Positions 1 through 7,056 of a stretch of 16,385 nt of DNA are shown here, one piece after another. Below the pieces are notes generated by a model, which was not told the DNA's origin, ran no database searches, and was given only the letters and a program-made list of their open reading frames with translations. The stretch spans positions 1 to 16,385 of the forward strand of contig SKWV01000312.1 of NCBI GenBank assembly GCA_007128755.1, in the 5' to 3' direction. Origin of the DNA: Trueperaceae bacterium (lineage in GTDB: Bacteria; Deinococcota; Deinococci; Deinococcales; Trueperaceae). Numbering within the stretch: position 1 is the stretch's first letter; the number at the start of each line of letters is the position of its first letter. A program made the translations under genes and the position numbers.

Positions 1-1
1 A

Positions 2-76
2 AGGCGCGTAGCTCAGTGGGAGAGCGCTACATTGACACTGTAGAGGTCGGCAGTTCAATCCTGCCCGCGCCTACCA
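2..76 (+). tRNA. tRNA-Val (anticodon GAC), CCA encoded
   Basis: The sequence folds as a complete cloverleaf. The acceptor stem pairs 2-8 with 66-72, the D stem is GCTC/GAGC, and the anticodon stem CTACA/TGTAG encloses a 7-nt loop TTGACAC. The anticodon is GAC, which reads the valine codon GUC. The T stem GGCAG/CTGCC encloses TTCAATC. The discriminator base is A73 and CCA at 74-76 is encoded in the DNA. The first acceptor pair is A-U rather than the more usual G-C, a small oddity that does not break the fold. An intrinsic terminator follows at once, so this is the last gene of its transcript. Confidence 0.95.
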
Positions 77-80
77 GATG

Positions 81-107
81 AACCCCGTCGAGTACGGGGT
101 TCTTCTT
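81..107 (+). terminator. Rho-independent terminator of tRNA-Val
   Basis: A 7-bp stem AACCCCG (81-87) / CGGGGTT (95-101) with a 7-nt loop is followed by a pyrimidine-rich tail, CTTCTTC. It starts five bases after the tRNA CCA end. It separates tRNA transcription from the sugar operon downstream. Confidence 0.8.
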
Positions 108-217
108 CGTGGGTATGAGGCGATCACCACCGAGGCGGCCCGTCCGCAGGTGACGCGCGGGCGCTGGCGGCGTCGCACCCCGGCGCACCTCACGGTTCGC
201 GGCCCGGATGTTTGTCC

Positions 218-247
218 TTGCCGCGGAGCCCTGGACTCTCCTACACT
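218..247 (+). promoter_or_regulatory. Predicted sigma-70-type promoter P1
   Basis: A -35-like TTGCCG (218-223) and a -10-like TACACT (242-247, four of six consensus bases) are 18 bp apart. The expected transcription start near 254 falls on the first base of the upstream LacI-type operator. The call rests on motif match and on this placement; the boxes alone would be weak evidence in GC-rich DNA. Confidence 0.45.
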
Positions 248-253
248 CGCCTC

Positions 254-267
254 GTAAGCGCTTTCAG
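254..267 (+). promoter_or_regulatory. LacI-family operator O1
   Basis: GTAAGCGCTTTCAG carries the central CpG and AAGCGCTT palindrome typical of LacI/GalR-family operators. Its reverse complement, CTGAAAGCGCTTAC, differs at one base from the second operator at 396-409. The adjacent repressor gene is the obvious binding partner. The site overlaps the predicted start of P1, a position that suits repression. Confidence 0.7.
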
Positions 268-356
268 GAGGTGGTCGGACCGTCCTGGCACCATGTCCGG
301 TCGGTTCGAGTCTCCATCTCGCCGAGGTATGCGTCGGATGAAGGAGGTACCCGCAC

Positions 357-506
357 ATGCCCTTGACGGAGGAGACGCAGCGTCCTAAGCTTGTTCTGAA
401 AGCGGTTACAAGAGGAGGGCGATGGCGACCATCAAAGAGGTGTCGCAGCTGGCGAAGGTCTCCGTGGCCACCGTCTCACGCGTGCTCAACGGCCGCGTAC
501 CGGTGA
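357..506 (+). CDS. Possible 49-residue leader peptide overlapping the repressor start
   Basis: An ATG at 357 lies 8 nt behind AAGGAGGT (341-348), one of the strongest Shine-Dalgarno sequences in the window. The frame runs 49 codons to TGA at 504-506. It crosses the first 85 bases of the LacI-family gene in another frame. The beginning (MPLTEETQRPKLVLKAV) resembles ordinary protein. The rest is arginine- and tryptophan-rich and looks like an out-of-frame reading of the repressor gene. Only a transcript from P1 would carry it, because P2 starts further downstream. It may be a leader peptide affecting repressor translation, a remnant, or chance; no function is assigned. Confidence 0.2.
   Translation: MPLTEETQRPKLVLKAVTRGGRWRPSKRCRSWRRSPWPPSHACSTAAYR
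363..391 (+). promoter_or_regulatory. Predicted sigma-70-type promoter P2 of the sugar operon
   Basis: A -35 element TTGACG (363-368, five of six consensus bases) and a -10-like TAAGCT (386-391) are separated by 17 bp. The expected start near 397-399 lies inside operator O2 and would give a leader of about 24 nt. The same promoter-operator arrangement is seen at P1/O1, which strengthens both calls. Confidence 0.55.
396..410 (+). promoter_or_regulatory. LacI-family operator O2
   Basis: CTGAAAGCGGTTACA is a near-palindrome with a central CG. It matches the reverse complement of O1 at 13 of 14 positions. It ends directly before the repressor's ribosome binding site and covers the predicted P2 start. 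Bound repressor would therefore block initiation, giving autoregulation of the whole operon. O1 and O2 centres are about 144 bp apart, a distance that could allow DNA looping. Confidence 0.75.
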
Positions 507-1426
507 CGGAGGCGAAGCGCGAGTCGGTCCTGGCCGCCGTCGCGCAGCTCGGCTACCAGCCGAACGTGTTCGCGCGGAGCCTCGCGACGAACCGCTCGGG
601 CGGCATCGGCGTCATCGTCAACGAACTCTCGAGCCCGTACTACAGCGGTGTCATCCAGGGCATCGAGAGCGTCGTCGAAGCCCAGGGCATGCACCTGCTC
701 GTCTCGAGCGGTCACGCCGGGCGACACCTCGAGGCCCAGGCCGTCGAGTTCCTCCGGCAGCGGCGCCCCGACGCCCTGATCGTGCAACTCGAGGCCACCT
801 CCGACGCCGATCTGATCGCGTGGTCCGGACACGGCCTCCCCACAGTCGTTCTCGGGCGCTACATCGACGCCCTCGCGGATCGTTGCATCCATCTCGACAA
901 CCTCAAGGGCGGCTACCTGGCGACGCGGCACCTCATCGACCGGGGCCATCGCTGCATCGCGCACATCGCCGGCAAGCCGGCGCTGAAGGACGCGCGCGAT
1001 CGGCTCGCCGGCTACCGCCGTGCGCTGCACGATGCCGGCATCTCGTACGACGAGGCGCTCGTGGTCGAAGGTGACTTCATGGAAGAGGGCGGGCAGGCCG
1101 GCATGCAGCGGTTGCTCGCACGCGACCTCGGCTTCACCTCGGTGTTCGCGGCCAACGACCAATCGGCCGCCGGAGCACTACTCGCGATCCGCGCACACGG
1201 CCTGCGCGTTCCAGACGACATCTCCCTCATCGGGTACGACGACGTCCTGCTCGCCCGCTACCTGTTTCCAGCCTTGACGACGGTTAGGCAACCGTTCGTC
1301 GAGATGGGTCAGGCGGCCGCCATGCTCGCACTCTCCGCGCTCAGCGCCGGCGACTCGAAGGAGGTGAGGAGACAGTTCGATCCTGTCCTGATCGAACGCA
1401 CATCCGTAGCCGCTCTGCAGTCTTAG
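422..1426 (+). CDS. LacI/GalR-family transcriptional repressor of the sugar operon
   Basis: This 334-residue protein has the full LacI-family layout. An N-terminal helix-turn-helix spans residues 3-24 (IKEVSQLAKVSVATVSRVLN). A hinge helix follows, with the conserved leucine at residue 54 that in PurR inserts into the operator's central CpG. Residues 60-330 form a periplasmic-binding-protein-like effector domain with typical strands (GIGVIV, FAANDQSAAG, DISLIGYDD). Recognition-helix residues V15 and A16 suit operators with a central CG like O1 and O2. The likely effector is a xylo- or gluco-oligosaccharide or its product; this is inferred from the neighbouring enzymes. The ATG lies only 2-3 nt after AGGAGGG, closer than usual, but an in-frame stop at 386-388 excludes an earlier start. 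It is the first gene of the operon and probably represses itself. Confidence 0.93.
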   Translation: MATIKEVSQLAKVSVATVSRVLNGRVPVTEAKRESVLAAVAQLGYQPNVFARSLATNRSGGIGVIVNELSSPYYSGVIQGIESVVEAQGMHLLVSSGHAGRHLEAQAVEFLRQRRPDALIVQLEATSDADLIAWSGHGLPTVVLGRYIDALADRCIHLDNLKGGYLATRHLIDRGHRCIAHIAGKPALKDARDRLAGYRRALHDAGISYDEALVVEGDFMEEGGQAGMQRLLARDLGFTSVFAANDQSAAGALLAIRAHGLRVPDDISLIGYDDVLLARYLFPALTTVRQPFVEMGQAAAMLALSALSAGDSKEVRRQFDPVLIERTSVAALQS

Positions 1427-1448
1427 GTTTCCTCACGAAAGGAAGACC

Positions 1449-2681
1449 ATGAAGAAGTTCCTCGTACTCGCGCTCGCCCTGACCGTCGGGCTAGCGTTCT
1501 CGCAGACCCGCCTGACCATCGGCGTGTTCGAGCCCCTCCATGAGCACATCCAGCTCGTGCTCCCGCAGTTCTACGAGATGTACCCCGACGTCGAGGTCGA
1601 GATCCGGACGCTCGGCTACGAGGACCACCACAACGTCCTCGTCACGAACCTCGCCACCGGCTCGGGTGCGGCGGACGTCGTCGCCGTCGAGATCGGCTAC
1701 ATCGCTCGGTTCGTCGCCGAGGGCGGACTCCGAGACCTCAGCGCGGAGCCCTTCAACGCCGATCAGTACGAGGACCTGTTCGTCGAGTACGCGTGGGCGC
1801 AGGCGCAGACCCCGGACGGCCGCCAGGTCGCCATCCCGACCGACATCGCTCCGGGCGTCATGTACTACCGGCGCGACCACCTCGAGGCGACCGGCTGGAC
1901 GATCGACCAGGTCACCGAGAGCCTCGAGAGCTACCTCCAGTTCGGCCGCGAGCTCCAAGAGCAAGGCGTGTTCCTCACCGTCAACGCCGGCTCCGTCGCC
2001 GATGGGCTCATCCGCTCCGAGATCCCCGAAGGCGACGGCATCTTCTTCGCCGCCGACGGCACGCCGTTGCTGAACAGCCCGCGCTTCGTCCAAGCGGCGA
2101 CCGTCGCGCAGCAGATCCGCCAGGAAGGCCTCGACGCCGACATCGGCGCCTGGTCCAACGAGTGGTTCGAAGCCTTCCGCCAGGGCACCACCGCCACCGA
2201 GCTCTCCGGCGCCTGGCTGGGCGGCCACCTGCAGACCTGGATGGCGCCCGAGACGTCAGGCCTCTGGGGCACGTCCGAGATGCCCGGTAACATCCTCGTG
2301 AGCTGGGGCGGGTCGTTCTACGGGATCCCGACCCAGACCCCGGCCGACAAGGTCGACGCGGCCTGGAACCTCGTGCAGTTCCTGACGACGAACCCCGAGG
2401 TCCAACTCGAAGCCTTCCGGAGCATCAACGCCTTCCCGGCGATGCCCGAGACGTACGACGACCCGATGTTCGAAGAGGAGATCGAGTTCCTCGGCGGCCA
2501 GCAGGCGCGCATACTCTTCGCCGACATCGCCGAGCGGATCCCCGGCGTGCTCACGCACCCCGGCGACATCATCGCCAACGAGATCTGGCAGTCCGCGATC
2601 GGCGAGATCCTCGCGGAAGGGCGCGACGTCCAGTCGGCGCTCGACGAGGCGCAGATGCTCGTCCAGCGGCGCATTCGCTGA
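1449..2681 (+). CDS. ABC transporter sugar-binding protein (CUT1 family)
   Basis: This 410-residue extracytoplasmic solute-binding protein is of the MalE/UgpB type (family 1). A signal peptide covers about residues 1-18 (MKKFLVLALALTVGLAFS), with cleavage probably before Q19. There is no lipobox cysteine, so it should be free in a periplasm rather than lipid-anchored. The mature part has the usual two-lobe pattern: an early LTIGVFEP strand, an ATGSGAADVVAVE segment, and a later segment typical of the family (VSWGGSFYGIP, AAWNLVQFLTT). AAAGGAAG at 1438-1445 is a good ribosome binding site. It is followed by two permease genes. The ligand is not readable from sequence, but GH10 and GH3 in the operon point to xylo-oligosaccharides or related beta-glycans. 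Confidence 0.93.
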   Translation: MKKFLVLALALTVGLAFSQTRLTIGVFEPLHEHIQLVLPQFYEMYPDVEVEIRTLGYEDHHNVLVTNLATGSGAADVVAVEIGYIARFVAEGGLRDLSAEPFNADQYEDLFVEYAWAQAQTPDGRQVAIPTDIAPGVMYYRRDHLEATGWTIDQVTESLESYLQFGRELQEQGVFLTVNAGSVADGLIRSEIPEGDGIFFAADGTPLLNSPRFVQAATVAQQIRQEGLDADIGAWSNEWFEAFRQGTTATELSGAWLGGHLQTWMAPETSGLWGTSEMPGNILVSWGGSFYGIPTQTPADKVDAAWNLVQFLTTNPEVQLEAFRSINAFPAMPETYDDPMFEEEIEFLGGQQARILFADIAERIPGVLTHPGDIIANEIWQSAIGEILAEGRDVQSALDEAQMLVQRRIR

Positions 2682-2697
2682 CCCATCGACTCATGCA

Positions 2698-2723
2698 CCG
2701 TGGGGGGCGCGAGCCCCCCACGG
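2698..2723 (+). promoter_or_regulatory. Intercistronic hairpin with GCGA (GNRA) loop
   Basis: A perfect 11-bp stem (2698-2708 paired with 2713-2723), including six consecutive G-C pairs, is closed by the tetraloop GCGA. It begins 17 nt after the binding-protein stop codon. No T-run follows, so it is not a standard terminator. Hairpins at this position between binding-protein and permease genes are known to protect the 3' end of upstream mRNA or to reduce read-through. That would give more binding protein than permease. Confidence 0.75.
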
Positions 2724-2752
2724 GCACGACCCGAGCCTGAAGAGGGACGAGT

Positions 2753-3748
2753 ATGCAGCAGCGACCCGGCACCCCGAATGATCGAGCACACCAGCCGCTC
2801 AGCACCCGAATCGATCGGTGGCAGCGGCGCGCGGCACCCTATCTGTTCATCAGCCCGTTCTTCATCCTCTTCGCGATCTTCGGGCTGTTCCCGATCCTGT
2901 TCTCGGCCTACCTCTCGCTCCAGGTGTGGAATCCCGTCCAGGGGCTCGGGACGATGCGCTTCGTGGGGCTCGAGAACTACGTGTTCCTGCTCGACGATCC
3001 TTGGTTCTGGAGATCGATGTCCAACACCATCTGGATCGCGATCGCCAGCGGCCTGCCGCAGCACCTCGTCGCCATCCCGCTCGCGTTCGCACTCGTCATG
3101 GGCGTCAGGTCGCTCCGCCACCCGTTGACGGCCATCTATTTCATGCCCTACATCACCTCGGCGGTCGCCGTGGCGCTCGTCTTCTCGACCATCTTCGGCA
3201 CGCAGTTCGGCGTCCTCAACCAGGTGATGGCGTACCTGGCGCAGGCCTCATGGAGCGCGTGGCTCTTCGGCGGACTGGCGGATACCCTCCCCATCAACTG
3301 GCTGGGACGCGCCGCCTACATCAAGCCCGCCATCTCGATCCTGGTGTTCTGGCAGTTCTTCGGCTTCAACGTCGTGCTCTACACGGCCGGTCTCGCGACG
3401 ATCCCCCGCACCTACTACGAGGCCGCCCAGATCGACGGCGCCAGCACGAGGCAGAGCTTCTGGCACATCACGCTGCCCCTGCTGCGCCCCATGATCTTCT
3501 TCGCCGTGACCTTCACCATCATCGGCAACCTGCAACTGTTCGATCAGCCGTTCATCCTCACGGGCGGCACCGGGGGGACGGCACAGTCGGGCATGACCGC
3601 CGCGATGTACCTCTACCGGACGGGCTTCGAGTGGCTCGAGATGGGGACCGCAGCCGCGATCTCCTGGCTGCTCTTCCTCGTGATCGGCACCCTGACCGTG
3701 ATCCACTTCTACTTCTTCGGTCGCAGCGGCCTGGAAACGAGGGAGTGA
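2753..3748 (+). CDS. ABC sugar transporter permease, MalF/UgpA type
   Basis: This 331-residue integral membrane protein has about six hydrophobic helices, the first near residues 28-52 (PYLFISPFFILFAIFGLFP) and the last near 305-325. The cytoplasmic EAA loop that contacts the transporter ATPase starts at E223 (EAAQIDGAS, then LPLLRP). It forms the inner-membrane channel with the next gene product. The ATG has the ribosome binding site AGAGGGACG at 2740-2748. Its stop codon overlaps the start of the second permease in TGATG, indicating translational coupling and equal dosage. Length and order (binding protein, F-type, G-type permease) are standard for CUT1 systems. Substrate is inferred only from context. 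Confidence 0.93.
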   Translation: MQQRPGTPNDRAHQPLSTRIDRWQRRAAPYLFISPFFILFAIFGLFPILFSAYLSLQVWNPVQGLGTMRFVGLENYVFLLDDPWFWRSMSNTIWIAIASGLPQHLVAIPLAFALVMGVRSLRHPLTAIYFMPYITSAVAVALVFSTIFGTQFGVLNQVMAYLAQASWSAWLFGGLADTLPINWLGRAAYIKPAISILVFWQFFGFNVVLYTAGLATIPRTYYEAAQIDGASTRQSFWHITLPLLRPMIFFAVTFTIIGNLQLFDQPFILTGGTGGTAQSGMTAAMYLYRTGFEWLEMGTAAAISWLLFLVIGTLTVIHFYFFGRSGLETRE

Positions 3749-4623
3749 TGCAGAGCACCGCGGTCCCACCCAAGGAGGCGCGGCAGACGCCGGCACTGCT
3801 CGGAGGTCTGATCGGCAAGATCCTGCTCTACGGGCTCCTCTTCTTCCTCGCGCTCCTCACGCTCTTCCCGTTCTACTGGATGTTCGTGCTCGCCACCCAC
3901 GCTCAGGGCGACATCTTCTCGGCGCCGCCACCCGTGTGGTTCGGCGACTACCTCATGCGCAACTACGACGCCCTGCTCGCGCGGGTCCCGTTCATCCGCA
4001 ACATCTGGAACAGCGTCTACATCGCGCTCATGGCGACCGTCACCACGCTGTTCTTCGCCAGCCTGGCCGGCTTCGGCTTCGCGATGTACGAGTTCAAGTT
4101 CAAGAAGCAGCTGTTCGCCTTCGTCGTCGCGTCGCTCATGATCCCGCCCCTCCTGGGGATCATCCCCTACTACCTCATCATCCAGGCCCTCGGTTGGCTC
4201 GACACCCCTCGAGCCGTGTGGTTCCCGGGCATGGCCGGCGCCTTCGGCATCTTCCTGATGCGCCAGTACATCGCGTCGGCGGTCCCCAAGGATCTCATGG
4301 ACGCCGCGCGGATCGACGGCGCCAGCGAGTTCCGGATCTACTGGAACATCGTCCTGCCGATCGTCAAGCCCGGCCTGGCGACGCTGGGGATGCTGACCTT
4401 CATCGGGCAGTGGAACAACTTCCTGGGGCCGCTGATCGTGTTGAGCTCCCGCGAGAACCACACGGTCCCCCTCGCCCTGCGCACGCTGCAGGGGCTCATC
4501 CAGACGGATTGGGGCGCGGTGCTGTTCGGGACCGCCCTCGCCGTCGTGCCGCTCATGATCATCTTCGTCCTCGCCTCCAAACAGGTGATCGAGGGCCTCA
4601 CCGCGGGCGCCGTGAAGGGCTGA
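3748..4623 (+). CDS. ABC sugar transporter permease, MalG/UgpE type
   Basis: This 291-residue membrane protein is the second half of the transport channel. The start is the ATG at 3748, which shares its A with the stop of the preceding permease. The same frame is open far upstream, but that part only shadows the first permease. The first helix is near residues 26-48 (ILLYGLLFFLALLTLFPFYW). The EAA loop begins at D185 (DAARIDGAS, then VLPIVKP). The C-terminus ends in the family's usual IEGLTAGAVKG. A 20-bp tandem duplication starts at its last codons and covers its stop. No ATPase gene follows, so an ATPase encoded elsewhere must energise the complex. Confidence 0.93.
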   Translation: MQSTAVPPKEARQTPALLGGLIGKILLYGLLFFLALLTLFPFYWMFVLATHAQGDIFSAPPPVWFGDYLMRNYDALLARVPFIRNIWNSVYIALMATVTTLFFASLAGFGFAMYEFKFKKQLFAFVVASLMIPPLLGIIPYYLIIQALGWLDTPRAVWFPGMAGAFGIFLMRQYIASAVPKDLMDAARIDGASEFRIYWNIVLPIVKPGLATLGMLTFIGQWNNFLGPLIVLSSRENHTVPLALRTLQGLIQTDWGAVLFGTALAVVPLMIIFVLASKQVIEGLTAGAVKG

Positions 4624-4658
4624 CGCAGGCTGGCGCCGGCTGACGCAGGCTGGCGCCG
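4618..4658 (+). repeat. Two-copy 20-bp tandem repeat at the permease stop codon
   Basis: GGCTGACGCAGGCTGGCGCC occurs twice back to back (4618-4637 and 4638-4657), with the next base also matching. The first copy contains the TGA stop of the preceding permease; the second repeats it out of coding. The copies are identical, which suggests recent slippage duplication. A further short echo, GTCGAAGGG, occurs at 4666-4674 and 4689-4697, the second leading into the ribosome binding site of the GH3 gene. Confidence 0.85.
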
Positions 4659-4704
4659 TCACGATGTCGAAGGGTCGACGGAGAGACAGTCGAAGGGGAG
4701 AGTC

Positions 4705-7056
4705 ATGGCCGAAGAGCGCTACCGCGACGCATCGTGCTCCATCGCCGACCGAGTGGATGACCTGCTGGGCAGGATGACGCTCGAGGAGAAACTCGCGCAG
4801 CTCGGCGGCGTGTGGGTCACCGACCTGGTGCACGACGAGGCGTTCTCGGCCGAGAAGGCCGACGCGCGCTTGGCCGACGGCATCGGCCACGTGACGCGGG
4901 TGGCGGCGGCGACCGGCTTCCGGCCGCGAGAGAGCGCCGCGCTCACGAACGACATCCAGGCCTTCCTCACGCAGCGGACCCGTCTCGGCATCCCCGCGAT
5001 CGTGCACGAGGAGGCCTGCGCCGGCTACATGGCCCGAGACGCCACCTGTTTCCCCCAGGCGATCGGCCAGGCGAGCACCTGGGACCCCGACCTCATCGAA
5101 GCGATGAGCGCGGTCATCGCCGAGCAGATGTGCTCCGTCGGAGCGCGGCATGCGCTCGCGCCCGTCCTGGACGTCACCAGGGACCCACGCTGGGGGCGCG
5201 TCGAGGAGACCTACGGCGAGGATCCCTACTTGGTCGCCCGGATGGGCGTCTCGTACATCAAGGGCCTTCAGGGGGACGTGGTGACCGGCGTGGCCGCCAC
5301 CGCCAAGCACTTCATCGGCTACGGCATGTCGGAGGGCGGGCTCAACTGGGCGCCGGCGCGTCTCATGCCGCGCGAGCTGCTCGAGGTGTTCGCCGCGCCG
5401 TTCGCGGCCGCCATCGCCGAGGCGAATGTCATGTCGGTCATGAACGCCTACCAGGAGCTCGACGGCGTGCCGTGCGGCTCCTCGGCCGAGGTGATGGTCG
5501 ACCTGCTGCGGGAGCGACTGGGCTTCGACGGCGTCGTCGTGTCCGATTACTTCACCATCCCGACCCTGGTCGACTACCACCGGGTCGCCCGCGACAAGAC
5601 GGAGGCGGCCGGACTCGCGCTCCGGGCCGGCATCGACGTGGAGCTGCCGGAGCACGACGGCTACGGCGCGCCGCTGCGCCGCGGCCTCGACGAGGGCCTG
5701 ATCGACGTGGCGCTCGTCGACGCCTCGGTCCGGCGCGTGCTCGCGCAGAAGTTCGCGCTCGGCCTCTTCGAAGGCGCTCAGGTCGATGCCGAGCGGGCGC
5801 ATCTCGTGTTCGACACCGCCGAGCAACGCACGCTCGCCCGGCGCATCGCGCAGAAGTCATTGGTGCTGCTGCAGAACGACGACGCCTTGCTGCCGCTCGC
5901 GCCCGACATCGCGTCGATCGCCGTGATCGGTCCCGGCGCCGACGACGTGCGGCTGCTCCAGGGCGACTACCACTACCCAGCGCACGTCGAGGTCATGTTC
6001 GAGGCGCAGGGCGACCTGCCGGCGCCCACGCCGATGATCGGCTCGCGGGTCGAAGACCTCGCCGACCACTACCCGCCCATGGTCACGCTCCTCGCAGGGA
6101 TCAGGGCGAAGGTCGGCGCGAGCACGCAGGTGCTTCACGCCCGCGGCTGCGACGTCGCCGGGACGTCGACGGCAGGCTTCGGCGAGGCCATGGAGGCCGC
6201 GCGCGCGGCCGAGGTGGCGATCGTGGTCGTGGGCGACCGCTCCGGGCTCACGAACGACGCCACCACCGGCGAGGCGCGCGACCGCGCCGAGGTCTCCCTG
6301 CCGGGCGTTCAGCAGGCCCTGCTGGAGGCCGTGTGCGACACCGGGACCCCCGTCGTGGTGGTCGTGCTGGGCGGTCGGCCGCTCGCGCTCGGCGAGGTCG
6401 TGGAGCGCGCGGGGGCCGTCTTGGTGGCGTGGCTGCCCGGCGAGGAGGGCGGCAGCGCCGTGGCCGACGCGCTGTTCGGCGACGTGAGCCCCGGCGGCAA
6501 GCTGCCGATCTCGTTCCCGCGCGCCGCGGCGCAGATCCCGGTGTACTACGCCCACAAGCCCTCCGGCGGCCGGTCGCACTGGAAGGGCGACTACGTCGAC
6601 ATGAAGACCGATGCGCTCTTCGCCTTCGGGCACGGGCTCAGCTACACGACGTTCGCCTACGAGGACTTGGGCGTCCAACCCCGCGAGGTCCGGGCTGGCG
6701 ACACCGTCACGGTGGCGTTCGACCTCAGGAACGAGGGCGAGCGTGCCGGCGACGAGGTGGTGCAGCTCTACCTGCGCGACCTCGTCGGCAGCGTCAGCCG
6801 GCCGGTCAAGGAGTTGAAGGGGTTCGTGCGCGTGACGCTCGAACCGGGCGAGACGAACCGGATCGCGTTCGCGTTCCCGGTCGAGGCGCTCGCCTTCTTT
6901 GATCGCGAGATGGCGTTCGTGATCGAGCCGGGGACGATCCAGGTGATGGTCGGCTCCTCGTCGGCGGACATCCGGCTCACGAGCGACTTCGAGATCACGG
7001 GCGAACGCGTATTGGTGCAGAGGAAGGTGTATACCAGTGACGTCACCGTGTCATGA
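4705..7056 (+). CDS. GH3 beta-xylosidase/beta-glucosidase, cytoplasmic
   Basis: This 783-residue glycoside hydrolase family 3 enzyme removes terminal xylose or glucose from beta-linked oligosaccharides. No signal peptide is seen, so it should act on imported sugars. The N-terminal TIM barrel carries K201-H202 (AKHFIGYG) and the nucleophile D281 (VVVSDYFT). The alpha/beta sandwich carries the likely acid/base E523 in TTGEARDR. A fibronectin-III-like domain follows at about 660-735 (RPVKELKGF). From memory, the order and wording of motifs (LGIPAIVHEE, DPRWGRVEETYGEDPYLVARMG, PSGGRSHW) closely match Thermotoga maritima TM0076, characterised as a beta-xylosidase. AAGGGGAG at 4693-4700 is the ribosome binding site. 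Its last 20 bases overlap the next gene. Xylosidase activity is preferred over glucosidase because a GH10 gene lies in the operon. Confidence 0.92.
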   Translation: MAEERYRDASCSIADRVDDLLGRMTLEEKLAQLGGVWVTDLVHDEAFSAEKADARLADGIGHVTRVAAATGFRPRESAALTNDIQAFLTQRTRLGIPAIVHEEACAGYMARDATCFPQAIGQASTWDPDLIEAMSAVIAEQMCSVGARHALAPVLDVTRDPRWGRVEETYGEDPYLVARMGVSYIKGLQGDVVTGVAATAKHFIGYGMSEGGLNWAPARLMPRELLEVFAAPFAAAIAEANVMSVMNAYQELDGVPCGSSAEVMVDLLRERLGFDGVVVSDYFTIPTLVDYHRVARDKTEAAGLALRAGIDVELPEHDGYGAPLRRGLDEGLIDVALVDASVRRVLAQKFALGLFEGAQVDAERAHLVFDTAEQRTLARRIAQKSLVLLQNDDALLPLAPDIASIAVIGPGADDVRLLQGDYHYPAHVEVMFEAQGDLPAPTPMIGSRVEDLADHYPPMVTLLAGIRAKVGASTQVLHARGCDVAGTSTAGFGEAMEAARAAEVAIVVVGDRSGLTNDATTGEARDRAEVSLPGVQQALLEAVCDTGTPVVVVVLGGRPLALGEVVERAGAVLVAWLPGEEGGSAVADALFGDVSPGGKLPISFPRAAAQIPVYYAHKPSGGRSHWKGDYVDMKTDALFAFGHGLSYTTFAYEDLGVQPREVRAGDTVTVAFDLRNEGERAGDEVVQLYLRDLVGSVSRPVKELKGFVRVTLEPGETNRIAFAFPVEALAFFDREMAFVIEPGTIQVMVGSSSADIRLTSDFEITGERVLVQRKVYTSDVTVS

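Larger units (their letters stand above)
77..421 (+). promoter_or_regulatory. Intergenic control region of the sugar operon
   Basis: This 345-bp stretch has no convincing long gene. It holds the tRNA terminator, two predicted promoters, two LacI-type operators, an orphan strong ribosome binding site (341-348), and the ribosome binding site of the repressor gene (about 411-419). Nothing recognisable was found between 108 and 217. A short reading frame at 293-388 lacks a ribosome binding site and is not called. Confidence 0.65.

Noticed and set aside
1..110. tRNA-linked integration site of a mobile element
   Set aside because: No integrase gene and no repeated copy of the tRNA 3' end was noticed in the window.
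71..358. 95-residue minus-strand reading frame upstream of the repressor
   Set aside because: It is arginine- and proline-rich with no family motif, overlaps the tRNA end, terminator and promoter P1, and looks like an open frame typical of GC-rich non-coding DNA.
293..388. 31-codon reading frame between the two operators
   Set aside because: It has no ribosome binding site near its ATG and no recognisable sequence; the stop simply lies in the P2 -10 region.
3709..5826. 705-residue minus-strand reading frame opposite the second permease and GH3
   Set aside because: It is antisense to two well-supported genes, is rich in H, R, D, E and G without domains, and its openness follows from the codon bias of the + strand genes.
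4812..6902. 696-residue + strand frame inside the GH3 gene
   Set aside because: Composition is almost entirely R, G, A, P and H; it is a frame-shifted shadow of GH3.
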